Source of the DNA: an uncultured Sphingomonadales bacterium
GTDB lineage: Bacteria > Pseudomonadota > Alphaproteobacteria > Sphingomonadales > Rhodothalassiaceae
Length of the DNA stretch: 64,000 bases
Direction: 5' to 3'
Assembly (NCBI GenBank): GCA_947499155.1
Contig: CANMND010000001.1
Coordinates: forward strand, 186,001 to 250,000
A program made the translations under genes and the position numbers. Under the pieces are notes generated by a model. That model was not told where the DNA came from and did not search any database. It saw only the letters and a list, made by a program, of their open reading frames with translations. Positions 27,777 to 37,516 of this stretch are shown here, in pieces; the stretch's first letter is position 1, and each line of letters begins with the position of its first letter.

Positions 27777-29345
27777 TTAAATAGCAGAGACAGTCTTTTC
27801 CTGACGGGTTTCAGCAACAGCACGATGGACCTTCTCTGTCAGGCGCATTTTCAGGGCCTTTACGTCATGGTCGATCTGGTTTGCCTTTTCCATGACAGTG
27901 ACAGACAGGGTGCGGTTGCCATCCACGCTTTTGGTCACCTCCTGAATCTGATGACCAAGCTCCAACACCGCACCATGCGCGTCAGCGATTGTCCGCGCAA
28001 TATCGTCCGTCACAGCACCTTGTTGTTCTGCCGCGGCCGTGATGGATGCAGAAGATGTGGAAACCTCTTCTACCTGACCGCCGATCATGGCGATAGCGGT
28101 TGCAGCTTTTTCCGCCACTTCAATCATCTCTTGCACAAAGCTTGTGATTTCCTGGGTAGATTTGGCAGTCTGGCTGGCCAGTGACTTCACCTCCCCTGCG
28201 ACCACAGCAAAGCCCCTGCCCGCTTCTCCAGCCCGTGCAGCTTCAATAGTAGCATTCAGTGCCAGAAGATTGGTCTGGCTTGCAATCGCATCAATAAGTC
28301 CGACCATCGCCTGAATCTTGCTGGCAGCCTCATTCAGGCCCCTCACTGTCGACTGGGTTTCACTCATGGTACGCATTGCCATACGCACCTTTTCATCGGT
28401 CACCCGTGACTGATTTTGAATCTCGTGTATAGAGGCACGAAAATCTTCTGCGGCAGAGGCAATTGTTTCTGTACTATTCTGGGCCTGACGAACCGCCTGA
28501 CTGGCTTCAGCGCTATTCTGGCCTACAGACCGGACCGACTCCTGAAGGAGAGCCGCTGCTTCAAGGGAGTCGCCTGTGTCCTTGCTGATCAAGCCAATTA
28601 ACCGGTCCAACTCGCCTTCAATACTGGTAGCAAGAGAGACCAGCGCCTCTTCAACGCTTGCTTGCTGGTTTTGCGCCTTGCGTGCTTCTTCTGCCCTTTC
28701 CTGCGCCTCACAAACGGCAGCAAGAGCCCGTTCGGATGCCTCTTGTGCCTCCTGCTCGCGGATCAGGGCTTCAGCAGCCTGAATATCCGCCCTGTCGGCC
28801 TCGCGTCGCGCGGAAAGGCGCGCTTCTTCCGAGCGGGTGAACAGATTTTCAAGCCAGGATATCATCGCCCACAACGCCGCTGTTTGTACGACAACGAAAA
28901 TGGCATGAAAGACAACACGGAGTGTGTCTGTACCGTCTGGATATATCCAATTGGGCAAGACAAAATTGAACACCAGATGATGGACAAGTACAAAGACAGC
29001 CGCCGCAACAATCACTGTCCGATCAATAAAGAAGACCAGAATGGCAAGGGCTGCGAAAAAATAAAGATGCATGTCAATCTGCCACGGATGGCCTCGCAGC
29101 ATAAAGACCGCAGCCGCTATAATGCCCATAATCGCGATCCCGGCCGTGTAGCGATAGGCTGTACCATTGCCATAAAGTGCATAAACGCCGTGCGTCATGG
29201 CTGAAAATACTGCCATGACGATTAGTGCCTTAAAGAAATGAACACCAAGAATCAGACCGATTCCCGGCAGAACGATCAGGTGCCCCCACAAAAACCAGAG
29301 ATACAATCGACCGGCCTGCTTTCGCAGATCATCCAAAGATGTCAT
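27777..29345 (-). CDS. Methyl-accepting chemotaxis protein with polytopic N-terminal sensor
   Basis: The C-terminal half is a chemoreceptor signalling domain; the conserved hairpin tip is [37 protein letters not shown], near 355-391. The N-terminal 170 residues hold about six membrane helices instead of the usual periplasmic domain, with [13 protein letters not shown] as a conserved patch. A coiled coil (about 175-240) links the two. AAGGA lies 8 nt upstream of the ATG. No che genes lie nearby, so its partners are elsewhere. Confidence 0.88.
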   Translation of the reverse strand: MTSLDDLRKQAGRLYLWFLWGHLIVLPGIGLILGVHFFKALIVMAVFSAMTHGVYALYGNGTAYRYTAGIAIMGIIAAAVFMLRGHPWQIDMHLYFFAALAILVFFIDRTVIVAAAVFVLVHHLVFNFVLPNWIYPDGTDTLRVVFHAIFVVVQTAALWAMISWLENLFTRSEEARLSARREADRADIQAAEALIREQEAQEASERALAAVCEAQERAEEARKAQNQQASVEEALVSLATSIEGELDRLIGLISKDTGDSLEAAALLQESVRSVGQNSAEASQAVRQAQNSTETIASAAEDFRASIHEIQNQSRVTDEKVRMAMRTMSETQSTVRGLNEAASKIQAMVGLIDAIASQTNLLALNATIEAARAGEAGRGFAVVAGEVKSLASQTAKSTQEITSFVQEMIEVAEKAATAIAMIGGQVEEVSTSSASITAAAEQQGAVTDDIARTIADAHGAVLELGHQIQEVTKSVDGNRTLSVTVMEKANQIDHDVKALKMRLTEKVHRAVAETRQEKTVSAI

Positions 29346-29393
29346 ATCCCAATTCCTTCATGTTCTTATATGAAGCGATATGCGCTCCAATTA

Positions 29394-29729
29394 TTATTTG
29401 GCACCGTCACTAAATGTATGGTTGCGACGCTTTGGTGCGCAGCCAAAACCCGCTGCTGCATCAATAGAAAACCACGCACCTTCACGTCGCACTCTTCTTA
29501 TAAAATCTCGGTCATCCGACCAGGCCACCAGATAGGGCCTTGTCTCACTGGTCTCAATTATCCGGCCTCCGGCTCGCAGGACCGCAGACAGGCGTGTTGT
29601 TTTTTCTGAATCAGGTGCAAAAACAACCATGTATGCACCCACTTCAGGTGGCCATAATGTGACAACAAGGAGAATAATGCCCCCTGCTAACGCGGTAAAC
29701 ATGGCAGGTATTATCGACTGCCGCGGCAC
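29394..29729 (-). CDS. Hypothetical membrane-anchored protein
   Basis: The family was not recognised. The product (about 111 aa) has one hydrophobic helix near residues 8-24 and a small C-terminal domain with LSAVLRAGGRIIETSETRPYLVAWSDD. I favour the GTG at 29729 because AAGGAAGG lies just before it; a TTG at 29744 would add five residues. The gene lies 48 nt upstream of the chemoreceptor on the same strand and may be cotranscribed. Confidence 0.6.
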   Translation of the reverse strand: MPRQSIIPAMFTALAGGIILLVVTLWPPEVGAYMVVFAPDSEKTTRLSAVLRAGGRIIETSETRPYLVAWSDDRDFIRRVRREGAWFSIDAAAGFGCAPKRRNHTFSDGAK

Positions 29730-29954
29730 AACACCTTCCTTCAATGGCGTCCCAGTATGAGAATTTTATTAAAGGATACAGCTTATTGAATTATTAAGAT
29801 TGGAAAGAAATGACACTCTTAAATAGAAAAAGTACCTAATCTATCCATCAAAAGTATGTGAAGATTTCCAGCATGCCTGGATTAAGGACGCTTGACGCTT
29901 CTAACATGATTGGGCAAAAGCCACTCTGGTGTCAGTGGAACAGGAGCGTTAGGC

Positions 29955-30659
29955 ATGGTCGATTTGATTTTGCTCAGGCATGGCCAGAGTCAGTGGAATC
30001 TGGAAAACCGGTTTACCGGATGGGTCGATGTTGATTTGACCGAAAAGGGTATTGAAGAGGCAAAAGAGGCGGGTCAACTCATTCATGCCCACGGACTGAA
30101 ACCGGACATCTGTTTCACATCCTTATTGAAGCGCGCCATCCGCACCCTGCACCTTTCACTGGATGAGATGGATCGGCTGTGGTTGCCCGTTGAGAAGTCC
30201 TGGCGCCTCAATGAGCGTCATTATGGTGGCCTTCAAGGTCTCAATAAAAAGGAAATGACCGACAAGGTTGGTGCCGATCAGGTTCATATCTGGCGGCGGA
30301 GCTTTGACGTACCTCCACCACCCCTTGCCAATAATGACCCCGGCCTGCCCCATAGTGATCCTCGCTACAGTGACATTGATCCGGGACTGCTGCCCTACAC
30401 GGAAAGCCTTAAGGACACGATCACACGGTTTTTGCCCTATTGGCACGAAACATTGGCCCCGGCGCTGAAAGACGGGAAGACCGTGCTGGTGGTTGCTCAT
30501 GGCAATTCCCTGCGCGCACTTGTCAAATACCTTGACAATATCTCAGATGAAGACATCCCCAATCTGGAAATCCCGACCGGCGCGCCCCTGCTCTATCGGC
30601 TGGACAAGCAACTAAAACCAATCGAGAGCTATTATCTTCGCGATCGGAAGGCTGGCTGA
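29955..30659 (+). CDS. gpmA: 2,3-bisphosphoglycerate-dependent phosphoglycerate mutase
   Basis: GpmA interconverts 3- and 2-phosphoglycerate in glycolysis. The phosphohistidine motif [10 protein letters not shown] (His9) opens the protein, [11 protein letters not shown] follows, and [11 protein letters not shown] provides the second active-site histidine. The 234-aa length is as expected. AGGAG lies 8 nt before the ATG at 29955, which is why I prefer it to an in-frame start at 29910. It converges on the pfkB-like gene, with only 12 nt between the stops. Together with pgi and pfkB it points to an Embden-Meyerhof route. Confidence 0.95.
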   Translation: MVDLILLRHGQSQWNLENRFTGWVDVDLTEKGIEEAKEAGQLIHAHGLKPDICFTSLLKRAIRTLHLSLDEMDRLWLPVEKSWRLNERHYGGLQGLNKKEMTDKVGADQVHIWRRSFDVPPPPLANNDPGLPHSDPRYSDIDPGLLPYTESLKDTITRFLPYWHETLAPALKDGKTVLVVAHGNSLRALVKYLDNISDEDIPNLEIPTGAPLLYRLDKQLKPIESYYLRDRKAG

Positions 30660-30671
30660 CCTCCTGCGGAT

Positions 30672-31613
30672 TTAGGAGACCCTCACCACTTCATCGCGCA
30701 AGCGGATTACGTCGTTGCGGCTGCCCATGGCAGTTCCTTTTGCCAAAGCGGTCGCAGCGGCAGCCGCCACACCCCAACATGTGGCACTGGCCAGCGTTTC
30801 ATCATTCGCCAGAGACAACACCACAAGAGCCAGAAATGCGTCTCCAGCTCCGGTCAGGCTTTCCACTTTCACATAAGGCGGACGCCAAGCCTTGCACCCT
30901 TCAGGAGTCACCAGCACCGCACCCTCTTCACCGCGGGTATAGATCAGCGCATCGATCTCGCTTTTGAGGACAAGATCATGGGCGACAGATTCCAGCATTT
31001 CGTCTTTACAGCCAACGCCACCCGCAAGCTCGGAAATCTCAGCGCAATCAGGCTTTACCAGACTTAATGGTGCCTTTATGCCCTCACGCAAAGCCTTGCC
31101 TGAGGTATCAAGGACGAAGCGTATATCATGTGTCTGCGCTATCAGGGCAATCCGGGCATAAAAGTCATCAGGAAGTCCGGGGGGCAGGCTGCCACTTGCC
31201 ACCACCCAGCCATAACCGCCAGATATCATCTCACGTTCGATAGCACCCAGCAGATCTGCTGCCGCCGATGCTTCCCAAAAGGGACCGGGCATCACAAAAC
31301 GGTATTGCTCACCGCTTGAACGATCCACCACCTGTACGGTTTCGCGGGTTTCGTCAGGAGCTTCATAAATGCGAGCATCCAGCCCTGCATGGGTGACAAG
31401 GTTTCTGTAATCCTCTCCTACGGCTCCATTTAACGCCAGAAAAGCCGTGCTCTCTCCACCCATCACCGCGATCATGCGTGATACATTGATTCCACCGCCT
31501 CCCGGTTCCCGCAAGGGACGGTCACACCGCATCTTTACATGAGGTACAAGTTCAGTGACAGCTGTCGTCACATCCAAGGCTGGATTCAAGGTAATGGTAA
31601 GAATGCCCTGCAC
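30672..31613 (-). CDS. PfkB family hexose kinase (1- or 6-phosphofructokinase type)
   Basis: The product (313 aa) matches the 1-phosphofructokinase family hexose kinases, with TLNPALDVTT at the N terminus, GGGGINVSRM near 38-47 and the catalytic SLTGAGDAFLA (aspartate as base) near the C terminus. It could phosphorylate fructose 6-phosphate (PfkB type) or fructose 1-phosphate. No phosphotransferase gene lies nearby, which favours the PfkB role. The GTG at 31613 is preferred because AGGAG precedes it closely; the longer ORF start has no site. It follows pgi by 59 nt on the same strand. Confidence 0.88.
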   Translation of the reverse strand: MQGILTITLNPALDVTTAVTELVPHVKMRCDRPLREPGGGGINVSRMIAVMGGESTAFLALNGAVGEDYRNLVTHAGLDARIYEAPDETRETVQVVDRSSGEQYRFVMPGPFWEASAAADLLGAIEREMISGGYGWVVASGSLPPGLPDDFYARIALIAQTHDIRFVLDTSGKALREGIKAPLSLVKPDCAEISELAGGVGCKDEMLESVAHDLVLKSEIDALIYTRGEEGAVLVTPEGCKAWRPPYVKVESLTGAGDAFLALVVLSLANDETLASATCWGVAAAAATALAKGTAMGSRNDVIRLRDEVVRVS

Positions 31614-31672
31614 GGAAACTCCTGTTCTAAGACGTTGGACAGTCAGCAAACACAATTTGCCGACCAAGGCGC

Positions 31673-33319
31673 TTATTCGTCTTCGGTCAGAGCCTTTCTG
31701 ATGATGGATACAAGGTGTGAGATCGACGCGTCCTCTTTGCGCTTGCCACCTGAACCCCCAAGCTCTTCATAAATAGATGTAGACAGCTCCTTGCCCAGTT
31801 CCACCCCCCACTGATCGAAGGAATTAATATTCCACAAAATTCCTTGTACGAAAACCTTATGCTCATACAAAGCCAACAACTGCCCAAAGTGGAACGGGTC
31901 AAGACGATCCAGGAACAGTGTGTTGGTTGGGATATTCCCTGGAAAGCTGCGATGTGGCGCAAGCCAGGCGGCTCTGTCCTTTGCCACTCCGTTCTCCAGC
32001 ATCAAGGCACGCGCCGCGCCTTCGCTGCGGCCTTGCATTAAAGCTTTTGTCTGGGCCAGAACATTGGCCAACACATGCCGGTGCTGATCCTGCGCGTCAT
32101 GGTCCGGCTTTAATATGGCAATGAAATCTGCTGGCACCAGACGCGTTCCCTGGTGGATTAGCTGATAAAAGGCATGTTGACCATTGGTGCCAGCCCTCCC
32201 CCAGACTACCGGCCCGGTTGCATAATTAACCAGAGCGCCTTCACGATTAACCCGCTTGCCGTTACTTTCCATATCCAGTTGCTGAAGATGGTCAATAAAA
32301 CGATCAAGCCTTTGGTCATAGGGCAAAATCGCTTGCGTTCTTGCGCCAAGAAAATTGACGTTCCAAAGACCAAGCAGGCCCATGATCACAGGTATATTGC
32401 GCTCAGCCGGTTCGTTGACGAAGTGCATATCCATTGCATGGCCGCCATCCAGCAAACGCTCAAAATTCTGCCATCCGATACCCAGGGCGAGCGACAAGCC
32501 GATGGCCGACCACACCGAATAACGCCCGCCAACCCAGTCCCACATGGAAAAAAGCGTGTCAGGATCAATACCGAATGCGGCTGCGCGTTCAGCATCACCT
32601 GAAATAGCAACAAAGTGCCGTCTAAGATCAGCATCTGGCCCAAGCTTCTGCGTTAGAAATTCCCGTGCCCGTTTGGCGTTCGCCATGGTTTCGGCAGTCG
32701 TGAATGATTTAGAGGCGATGACAAACAATGTGGTGTCCGGCTCCACCCGACGCAGAACCGCATCAATATCATGAGCATCCATATTGGAGACAAAATGCAC
32801 TGAAAGCCCGGTACCACAGGTAGGTGCCAAGGCCTCATATGCGGCAAGGGGGCCCAAATGTGATCCGCCAATTCCAATATTAACCACATGCCGTATCGGT
32901 CTGTCATTTTGTCCGCACCAGTGACCACGCAGAACCTTGGTGACAAAGTCCTTCATGCGCGCCAATTCTGAACTCACCTCATTACGTACGGCTTTGTTTG
33001 TGACAAGCTGGCCTTCCCTGTCTCGCAACGCCAGATGAAGAACCGCACGGTTTTCTGTCGTGTTTATGGCTTCACCTTCCACCATCCGGCTGCGCCACGA
33101 TTCAAGTTTTCGGGCGCGGGCAAATACATGCAAAAGCCGCATCGTCTCCTGGTTTGCCCGATTTTTGGAATAATCCAGACTAAGCCCTTTATGGCTCAAA
33201 AACATGCGATCCGCGCGTTCATGATCGGCATCGAACAATTGGGAGATACGCATATCCCCATGGGTCGCATGGTGCGCCTCAAGCGCTTGCCAGCACCCCA
33301 ATGTGGTCATTTCCGACAT
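31673..33319 (-). CDS. pgi: Glucose-6-phosphate isomerase
   Basis: Pgi interconverts glucose 6-phosphate and fructose 6-phosphate. The protein has both family signatures: DWVGGRYSVWSAIG in the middle and FDQWGVELGKELS near the C terminus. GIGGSHLGP and VIASKSFTTAET mark the sugar-phosphate site, and RAGTNGQHAFYQLIHQGT holds catalytic residues. The length of 548 aa is typical of the long bacterial form. GGAG lies 6 nt before the ATG. The pfkB-like gene lies directly downstream, so the pair is likely cotranscribed. Confidence 0.96.
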   Translation of the reverse strand: MSEMTTLGCWQALEAHHATHGDMRISQLFDADHERADRMFLSHKGLSLDYSKNRANQETMRLLHVFARARKLESWRSRMVEGEAINTTENRAVLHLALRDREGQLVTNKAVRNEVSSELARMKDFVTKVLRGHWCGQNDRPIRHVVNIGIGGSHLGPLAAYEALAPTCGTGLSVHFVSNMDAHDIDAVLRRVEPDTTLFVIASKSFTTAETMANAKRAREFLTQKLGPDADLRRHFVAISGDAERAAAFGIDPDTLFSMWDWVGGRYSVWSAIGLSLALGIGWQNFERLLDGGHAMDMHFVNEPAERNIPVIMGLLGLWNVNFLGARTQAILPYDQRLDRFIDHLQQLDMESNGKRVNREGALVNYATGPVVWGRAGTNGQHAFYQLIHQGTRLVPADFIAILKPDHDAQDQHRHVLANVLAQTKALMQGRSEGAARALMLENGVAKDRAAWLAPHRSFPGNIPTNTLFLDRLDPFHFGQLLALYEHKVFVQGILWNINSFDQWGVELGKELSTSIYEELGGSGGKRKEDASISHLVSIIRKALTEDE

Positions 33320-33523
33320 GCACCTCTCCCCAAGCCTGACGGGTTCGTATAGTTTATCATTATCAGTTTTCCGTCACCTATTTGTGCCCAAAACAATTAA
33401 AAGCAGATGTACCCATGGACCATGAAGCCCTTTCAGGGCAAAAATGTGAGTGTAATGTCAAGTCCATGTAAACATAACGAAAAGATCGCATGACCGTTCC
33501 CATCAACAAGACAGGCACCCTTC

Positions 33524-34747
33524 ATGTCTCTTACACAAATCCCAGACACCGCCCAGCGCAATGAAGCAGAAGAGTGCGACAAGGCAGATCCCTTTGTTCA
33601 TCTGCGACGCCGTTTCGACCTGCCTGGGGGCCTGATCTATCTTGATGGCAATTCTCTGGGTGCCCTGCCACGCGGTGTTGCCGTCCGCATGGGAGAGGTG
33701 ATCCGCCATGAATGGGGGGACAGGCTGATTGATGGCTGGTGGAATGGCTGGCTGGACCTGCCACACCAGACCGGTGCCCGTATCGCACCATTGATCGGTG
33801 CACCTCAAAATTCTGTGCTCGCAGCTGACAGTACATCAATTAACCTGTTCAAGCTGGCGGCTTCCGCCCTGTCCGCCCGGCCAGACCGTCATGTCATCCT
33901 GAGCGAAGTCGGCAATTTTCCGACCGACATGTACATCATGGAGGGCCTCACAAAGCTCACAGGACGCGATATAAGCGTACGAGAGGTGGCGCCGGGTGCG
34001 ATCCTTGATGCGCTTGATGATACAGTTGCCCTTTTGACCCTAAGTCATATTGACTATCGCACGGCCCGCATGTGGGATATGGCTGCCATCAACGCAGCCT
34101 GCCATGCTACTGGCGCATTGTGCCTTTGGGACCTGAGCCATTCTGCCGGGGCAGTCCTGGTCGATCTGACAGCTACAAACGCCGATATGGCCGTTGGCTG
34201 CGGATATAAATTCCTTAATGGTGGTCCCGGCGCGCCAGCCTTCCTTTATGTCCGCCCGGACCTTCAGGACAGCCTGGATTCTCCCCTGCAGGGCTGGATG
34301 GGCCATCAGGATCCGTTTGCTTTTTCAGGGACCTATAAGCCAAAATCCGGAATCGGACGCTTTGCCTGTGGAACGCCGCCTATTTTAGGACTGAGCGCCC
34401 TTAATGAAGCCCTCAAAGTATTTGATGACATTGATCTCCCCGCCCTATTCGCCAAGGGACAGGATCTGTGTGACCGCTTCATTGAAACTGTCGTAGGTAC
34501 GGACGGCCTCACAATTTTGTCTCCACGGGACCGTGCAGTGCGCGGCAGTCATGTGGCTGTTGCCCATCAAAATGCTGAAGCAATCATGAAGCGCCTGTCT
34601 TCACAAGGCGTGATCGGAGATTTCAGACCACCAGATATTATGCGCTTTGGATTTTCACCATTATATTGCCGCCATGTTGACGCCCATGACGCTGCCATTT
34701 TGCTTCGGGATGCGGTCATGGAGAGCGAGGCAAGCCTGCAAGACTAA
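33524..34747 (+). CDS. kynU: Kynureninase
   Basis: Kynureninase cleaves kynurenine to anthranilate and alanine with pyridoxal phosphate, in tryptophan breakdown. The PLP lysine is Lys229 in GCGYKFLNGGPG, WDLSHSAGA carries the aspartate that contacts the pyridine ring, and LDGNSLGALP lies at the N terminus. The length of 407 aa is normal. No kynA or kynB gene lies beside it, so the rest of the pathway is elsewhere. It diverges from pgi across a 204-nt gap. Confidence 0.95.
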   Translation: MSLTQIPDTAQRNEAEECDKADPFVHLRRRFDLPGGLIYLDGNSLGALPRGVAVRMGEVIRHEWGDRLIDGWWNGWLDLPHQTGARIAPLIGAPQNSVLAADSTSINLFKLAASALSARPDRHVILSEVGNFPTDMYIMEGLTKLTGRDISVREVAPGAILDALDDTVALLTLSHIDYRTARMWDMAAINAACHATGALCLWDLSHSAGAVLVDLTATNADMAVGCGYKFLNGGPGAPAFLYVRPDLQDSLDSPLQGWMGHQDPFAFSGTYKPKSGIGRFACGTPPILGLSALNEALKVFDDIDLPALFAKGQDLCDRFIETVVGTDGLTILSPRDRAVRGSHVAVAHQNAEAIMKRLSSQGVIGDFRPPDIMRFGFSPLYCRHVDAHDAAILLRDAVMESEASLQD

Positions 34748-34763
34748 AGTTATGCGCCACGCA

Positions 34764-36197
34764 TTAGAGATAAGGGCTTAGCAACCAGAATGCCCGGTTT
34801 CGCAGCTTGTGCAGAATCGACCAGTTGCTGACCTCTTCCCAACTGAGCCTATGCGCCCTTGCAACCTTTTCAGCCAGGAAGGCATCAAGTCTCCGCGCCA
34901 TAACAGGATCATAAATTTCCACATTCAGTTCGAAATTCAGGCGAAAGCTTCTCGCATCCCAATTGCTTGATCCGATCAAGGCCCAATAATCATCGACCAC
35001 CATCATTTTTGTATGGTCAAGGGGTGGCGGGGTGAGATGGATATTCACACCATATTTTATAAGGGACGAATAAAGCGCTTCGGACGCCCAGCCAACAATT
35101 CTCATGTTATTGCGTTCCGGCACCAAAATATCGACCTGTACTCCACGCAAGGCTGCCTGAGACAATGCGCTGACCAGATTAATGTCAGGCAGGAAATATG
35201 GAGTGGTAATCTTAATGCTGCGTCGCGCGATAAACAGGGCGCTTTCTATGATCCATGCCGTTGCAGACATATTCTCAGCCGGACCATCGGGAACGGTTCT
35301 GAGCACCGCTGGACCGGTCGCGTCCCCAATCCGAGACGCATCCTTGACCAGACCATTCAGCTTGCTGCCTCCGGCAAAACGCCAGTCATCTTCAAAAACA
35401 CGGCCAAGCTGTTGTAAAATCGGCCCTTCGACCTGAAACATCACATCTTGTGACAGGAAGTCACGCTCACCCGCTTCGCAATGAACATCGCGTATATTCA
35501 TACCGCCGGTAAAGCCCAGCTCTCCGTCAACCAGTAGCAGCTTGCGGTGCGTACGCAGATTGAGAAATGCGAGATGAGCAGGCCCTGGCACATTAAAGGA
35601 TCGGGCATCAATTCCCAGATTGCGCAAGCGCCTCGCTATCAAAAAGCTTCCCATGGCGTCCACAAGGACACAGACCCGCACGCCGCGTTCCGTCGCCCTT
35701 TTGAACGCATCTGCAAATTCGCGTCCTACCCTGTCCCAGTCATAGATATAGGTGGACAGCGCGACAAAATGCTTTGCCCCATCAATCGCATTCAGCATGG
35801 CGGGATAAGTCGCATCGCCATTGATCAGCATCGACAGTCTGTTACCGCCTTTCAGTGCCATGCCAGTCATATGATGGGCTAGGCGGGCATGGGACGCAAA
35901 GCGAGGGGCCGCTGTCGGATCCAGTGAGGGTAGTAGCTGAGGCTCTTCCCCTGTGCGGTCTGCACCTTCACCCAGTACAATCTGCCGGCGACGCTCGGCG
36001 CCCCGATGAATGCGATTGACACCCAACACAATATAACCCAACGCTCCAGCGCCGGGCAAAAACCAGACAATCGCCACCCAGCCAATGGCGGCGCGTACAT
36101 CCTGCTTGGTTAAAAGGATATGCGCGGTTGCCAGCACGGATGCCAAAAACAGACTGACAGCAATTAAATACGATAATACCGGTCCAATCATAGCCAA
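34764..36197 (-). CDS. cls: Cardiolipin synthase (phospholipase D type)
   Basis: Cls joins two phosphatidylglycerol molecules to cardiolipin. Two HKD motifs are present: HRKLLLVDGELGFTGG and HTKMMVVDDYWALIGSSN, both with the nearby GSxxxD pattern of the PLD superfamily. The N terminus has two membrane helices (about 5-25 and 33-58). The length of 477 aa is standard. The start may be TTG at 36197 or ATG at 36191; neither has a strong site. The C-terminal YL lies at the membrane face. It converges on kynU. Confidence 0.93.
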   Translation of the reverse strand: MAMIGPVLSYLIAVSLFLASVLATAHILLTKQDVRAAIGWVAIVWFLPGAGALGYIVLGVNRIHRGAERRRQIVLGEGADRTGEEPQLLPSLDPTAAPRFASHARLAHHMTGMALKGGNRLSMLINGDATYPAMLNAIDGAKHFVALSTYIYDWDRVGREFADAFKRATERGVRVCVLVDAMGSFLIARRLRNLGIDARSFNVPGPAHLAFLNLRTHRKLLLVDGELGFTGGMNIRDVHCEAGERDFLSQDVMFQVEGPILQQLGRVFEDDWRFAGGSKLNGLVKDASRIGDATGPAVLRTVPDGPAENMSATAWIIESALFIARRSIKITTPYFLPDINLVSALSQAALRGVQVDILVPERNNMRIVGWASEALYSSLIKYGVNIHLTPPPLDHTKMMVVDDYWALIGSSNWDARSFRLNFELNVEIYDPVMARRLDAFLAEKVARAHRLSWEEVSNWSILHKLRNRAFWLLSPYL

Positions 36198-36256
36198 AGC
36201 ATGCCTGCAAGAGTCATGAAGCGCAATCAGTCAACGCGACTTTGACGTGTAGATGA

Positions 36257-36718
36257 TCAGTCAAGGCCTGCTTCATTATGATGAAGGTTCGCCAAACGCA
36301 AATCCTGTAAATAGCCATCCAGCATCGGTGCAGGCGGCTGATCGCCAAGACGGATAAACTGTGCTCCAACATGCTCTTTTGATAACTGCACATGAGCAAG
36401 ATCCGGTTCCTTTTGAGAATAAGCCAACACTGTTATGACAAAGCGCAGGCTGCCATCACCTTTTTCCCTGATCCAGGTATTGAGCACGCGATCAACCGTA
36501 ATATCCAGGCCTGTTTCCTCTTCCACCTCGCGGATCAGACAGGAATATGCGTCCTCTCCTGCTTCAAGTCGTCCTCCGGCCAATTCCCATATGCCATCTG
36601 GCTGAAGTAAGACCAGTGCATGGGAGTGACACAACACGACCGCCTTCATGGAGACAGGCAGATCACCCGCCTGTTTCAGGGCTGTTGTTATGTCCTTGGT
36701 TAGCGATATCATAGGCAT
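36257..36718 (-). CDS. Nudix hydrolase
   Basis: The Nudix box GGRLEAGEDAYSCLIREVEEETGL fits the GX5EX7REUXEEXGU pattern exactly, so the product hydrolyses a nucleoside diphosphate linked to another moiety. The exact substrate (for example ADP-ribose, 8-oxo-dGTP or a coenzyme) is not evident. I start at 36718 (153 aa); the ATG at 36712, which has GAGG 9 nt upstream, is equally possible, and an upstream in-frame ATG at 36763 is less likely. It sits alone between cls and a small membrane protein. Confidence 0.88.
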   Translation of the reverse strand: MPMISLTKDITTALKQAGDLPVSMKAVVLCHSHALVLLQPDGIWELAGGRLEAGEDAYSCLIREVEEETGLDITVDRVLNTWIREKGDGSLRFVITVLAYSQKEPDLAHVQLSKEHVGAQFIRLGDQPPAPMLDGYLQDLRLANLHHNEAGLD

Positions 36719-36790
36719 TGGCCTCGTCTTAGTGTGTGGGGGTGTCGGACAAAAATCTGGCAATGAACGACTGGCAATAACAGAAACGAT

Positions 36791-37000
36791 TTAAAATCGT
36801 CCCCTATATGGTTCGCCAGTCAGATGGGTAATGACATGTCCCATCAGCATCAAAATCACCAATATGGAGACAAACAATAAAAAGCCAGGCGGAATCAAGG
36901 GGGGGCGACCCGGCGTGTAAGATCGCCTGCCAGCTATGATGGCATATATAAAGACTGCAAAGGCAGCGGCCATTAATGAAAGGGTCATGGTGAACGACAT
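36791..37000 (-). CDS. Small membrane protein (69 aa)
   Basis: The family was not recognised. The 69-residue product has two hydrophobic segments, near 4-23 and 39-58, separated by a GRRSYTPGRPP loop rich in proline and glycine. The ATG at 37000 has only a weak ribosome site; a longer in-frame start at 37075 is possible. Pattern and size resemble small inner-membrane proteins found beside tRNA or phospholipid genes. Its upstream end lies about 100 nt from tRNA-Val. Confidence 0.6.
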   Translation of the reverse strand: MSFTMTLSLMAAAFAVFIYAIIAGRRSYTPGRPPLIPPGFLLFVSILVILMLMGHVITHLTGEPYRGRF

Positions 37001-37098
37001 GGCTGATCGACTTCTCTGTAGTTGGACTGCGGCTTTCTTTTCGTAAAAGGGATTGCGTGCATGAACACAGCGCATTATACGAGACCACCGTCATACAC

Positions 37099-37173
37099 GG
37101 GCGCGTAGCTCAGGGGTAGAGCACTGTGTTCACACCGCAGGGGTCGCAGGTTCAAATCCTGCCGCGCCCACCA
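37099..37173 (+). tRNA. tRNA-Val (anticodon CAC)
   Basis: A 75-nt cloverleaf is visible with the acceptor stem GGGCGCG pairing with CGCGCCC, the D arm with GCTCAGGGGTAGAGC, the anticodon stem CTGTG with CGCAG around TTCACAC (anticodon CAC, reading GTG), the T arm GCAGGTTCAAATCCTGC, and encoded ACCA at the end. A terminator follows within 10 nt. Confidence 0.97.
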
Positions 37174-37181
37174 TTTAAAGA

Positions 37182-37213
37182 AAAAGGCTCAGTCAATTCC
37201 GGCTGAGCCTTTT
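37182..37213 (+). terminator. Rho-independent terminator of tRNA-Val
   Basis: AAAAGGCTCAG pairs with CTGAGCCTTTT around a 10-nt loop, followed by CTTTT. The stem is 11 bp and perfect. It closes the tRNA transcript. A 19-of-21 matching copy of its core occurs at 38888-38908. Confidence 0.9.
37186..37206 (+). repeat. Direct repeat copy 1 (terminator core)
   Basis: The core GGCTCAGTCAA...CGGCTGA lies inside the tRNA-Val terminator. It matches the copy at 38888-38908 in 19 of 21 positions. The two bracket the chrA gene. As the sequence belongs to a functional terminator, this copy is the intact one. Confidence 0.6.
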
Positions 37214-37516
37214 CTTTTATAAAGTAAGCACATGACGTTCAACATGAAAGCAGCCTCTTTAAGTAGAAGTGACTCAGGTGCGCGTGAGCCAAGATGCAGC
37301 ACTGACATAATGCTTGCCGCTGAACAAAGCCGGTCATGTGAGTTAGGGAGTCATCTGAGGGCTTAGTGGAAGACTGCTAAAATTCATCAAAGGGTAATGA
37401 TCCGTGAGCACAAAAGCTTGCATAGGCCAAGTATCAGAAAGCCCTCCACTCCTTGCCCACATGGCAATTAAAGGCCCGTGAATGAACAAAAGAGTTATTG
37501 CTGTCAGGCATAAATC
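37214..37516. other. Intergenic region before chrA
   Basis: About 300 nt without a credible gene. The only ORF of note starts at 37232, has about 43 codons and lacks a ribosome site. The last 20 nt form the leader of chrA. No repeat or promoter can be named with confidence. Confidence 0.5.

Noticed and set aside
37232-37363. 43-codon ORF after the tRNA terminator
   Set aside because: No ribosome site, no hydrophobic or family pattern; likely chance.
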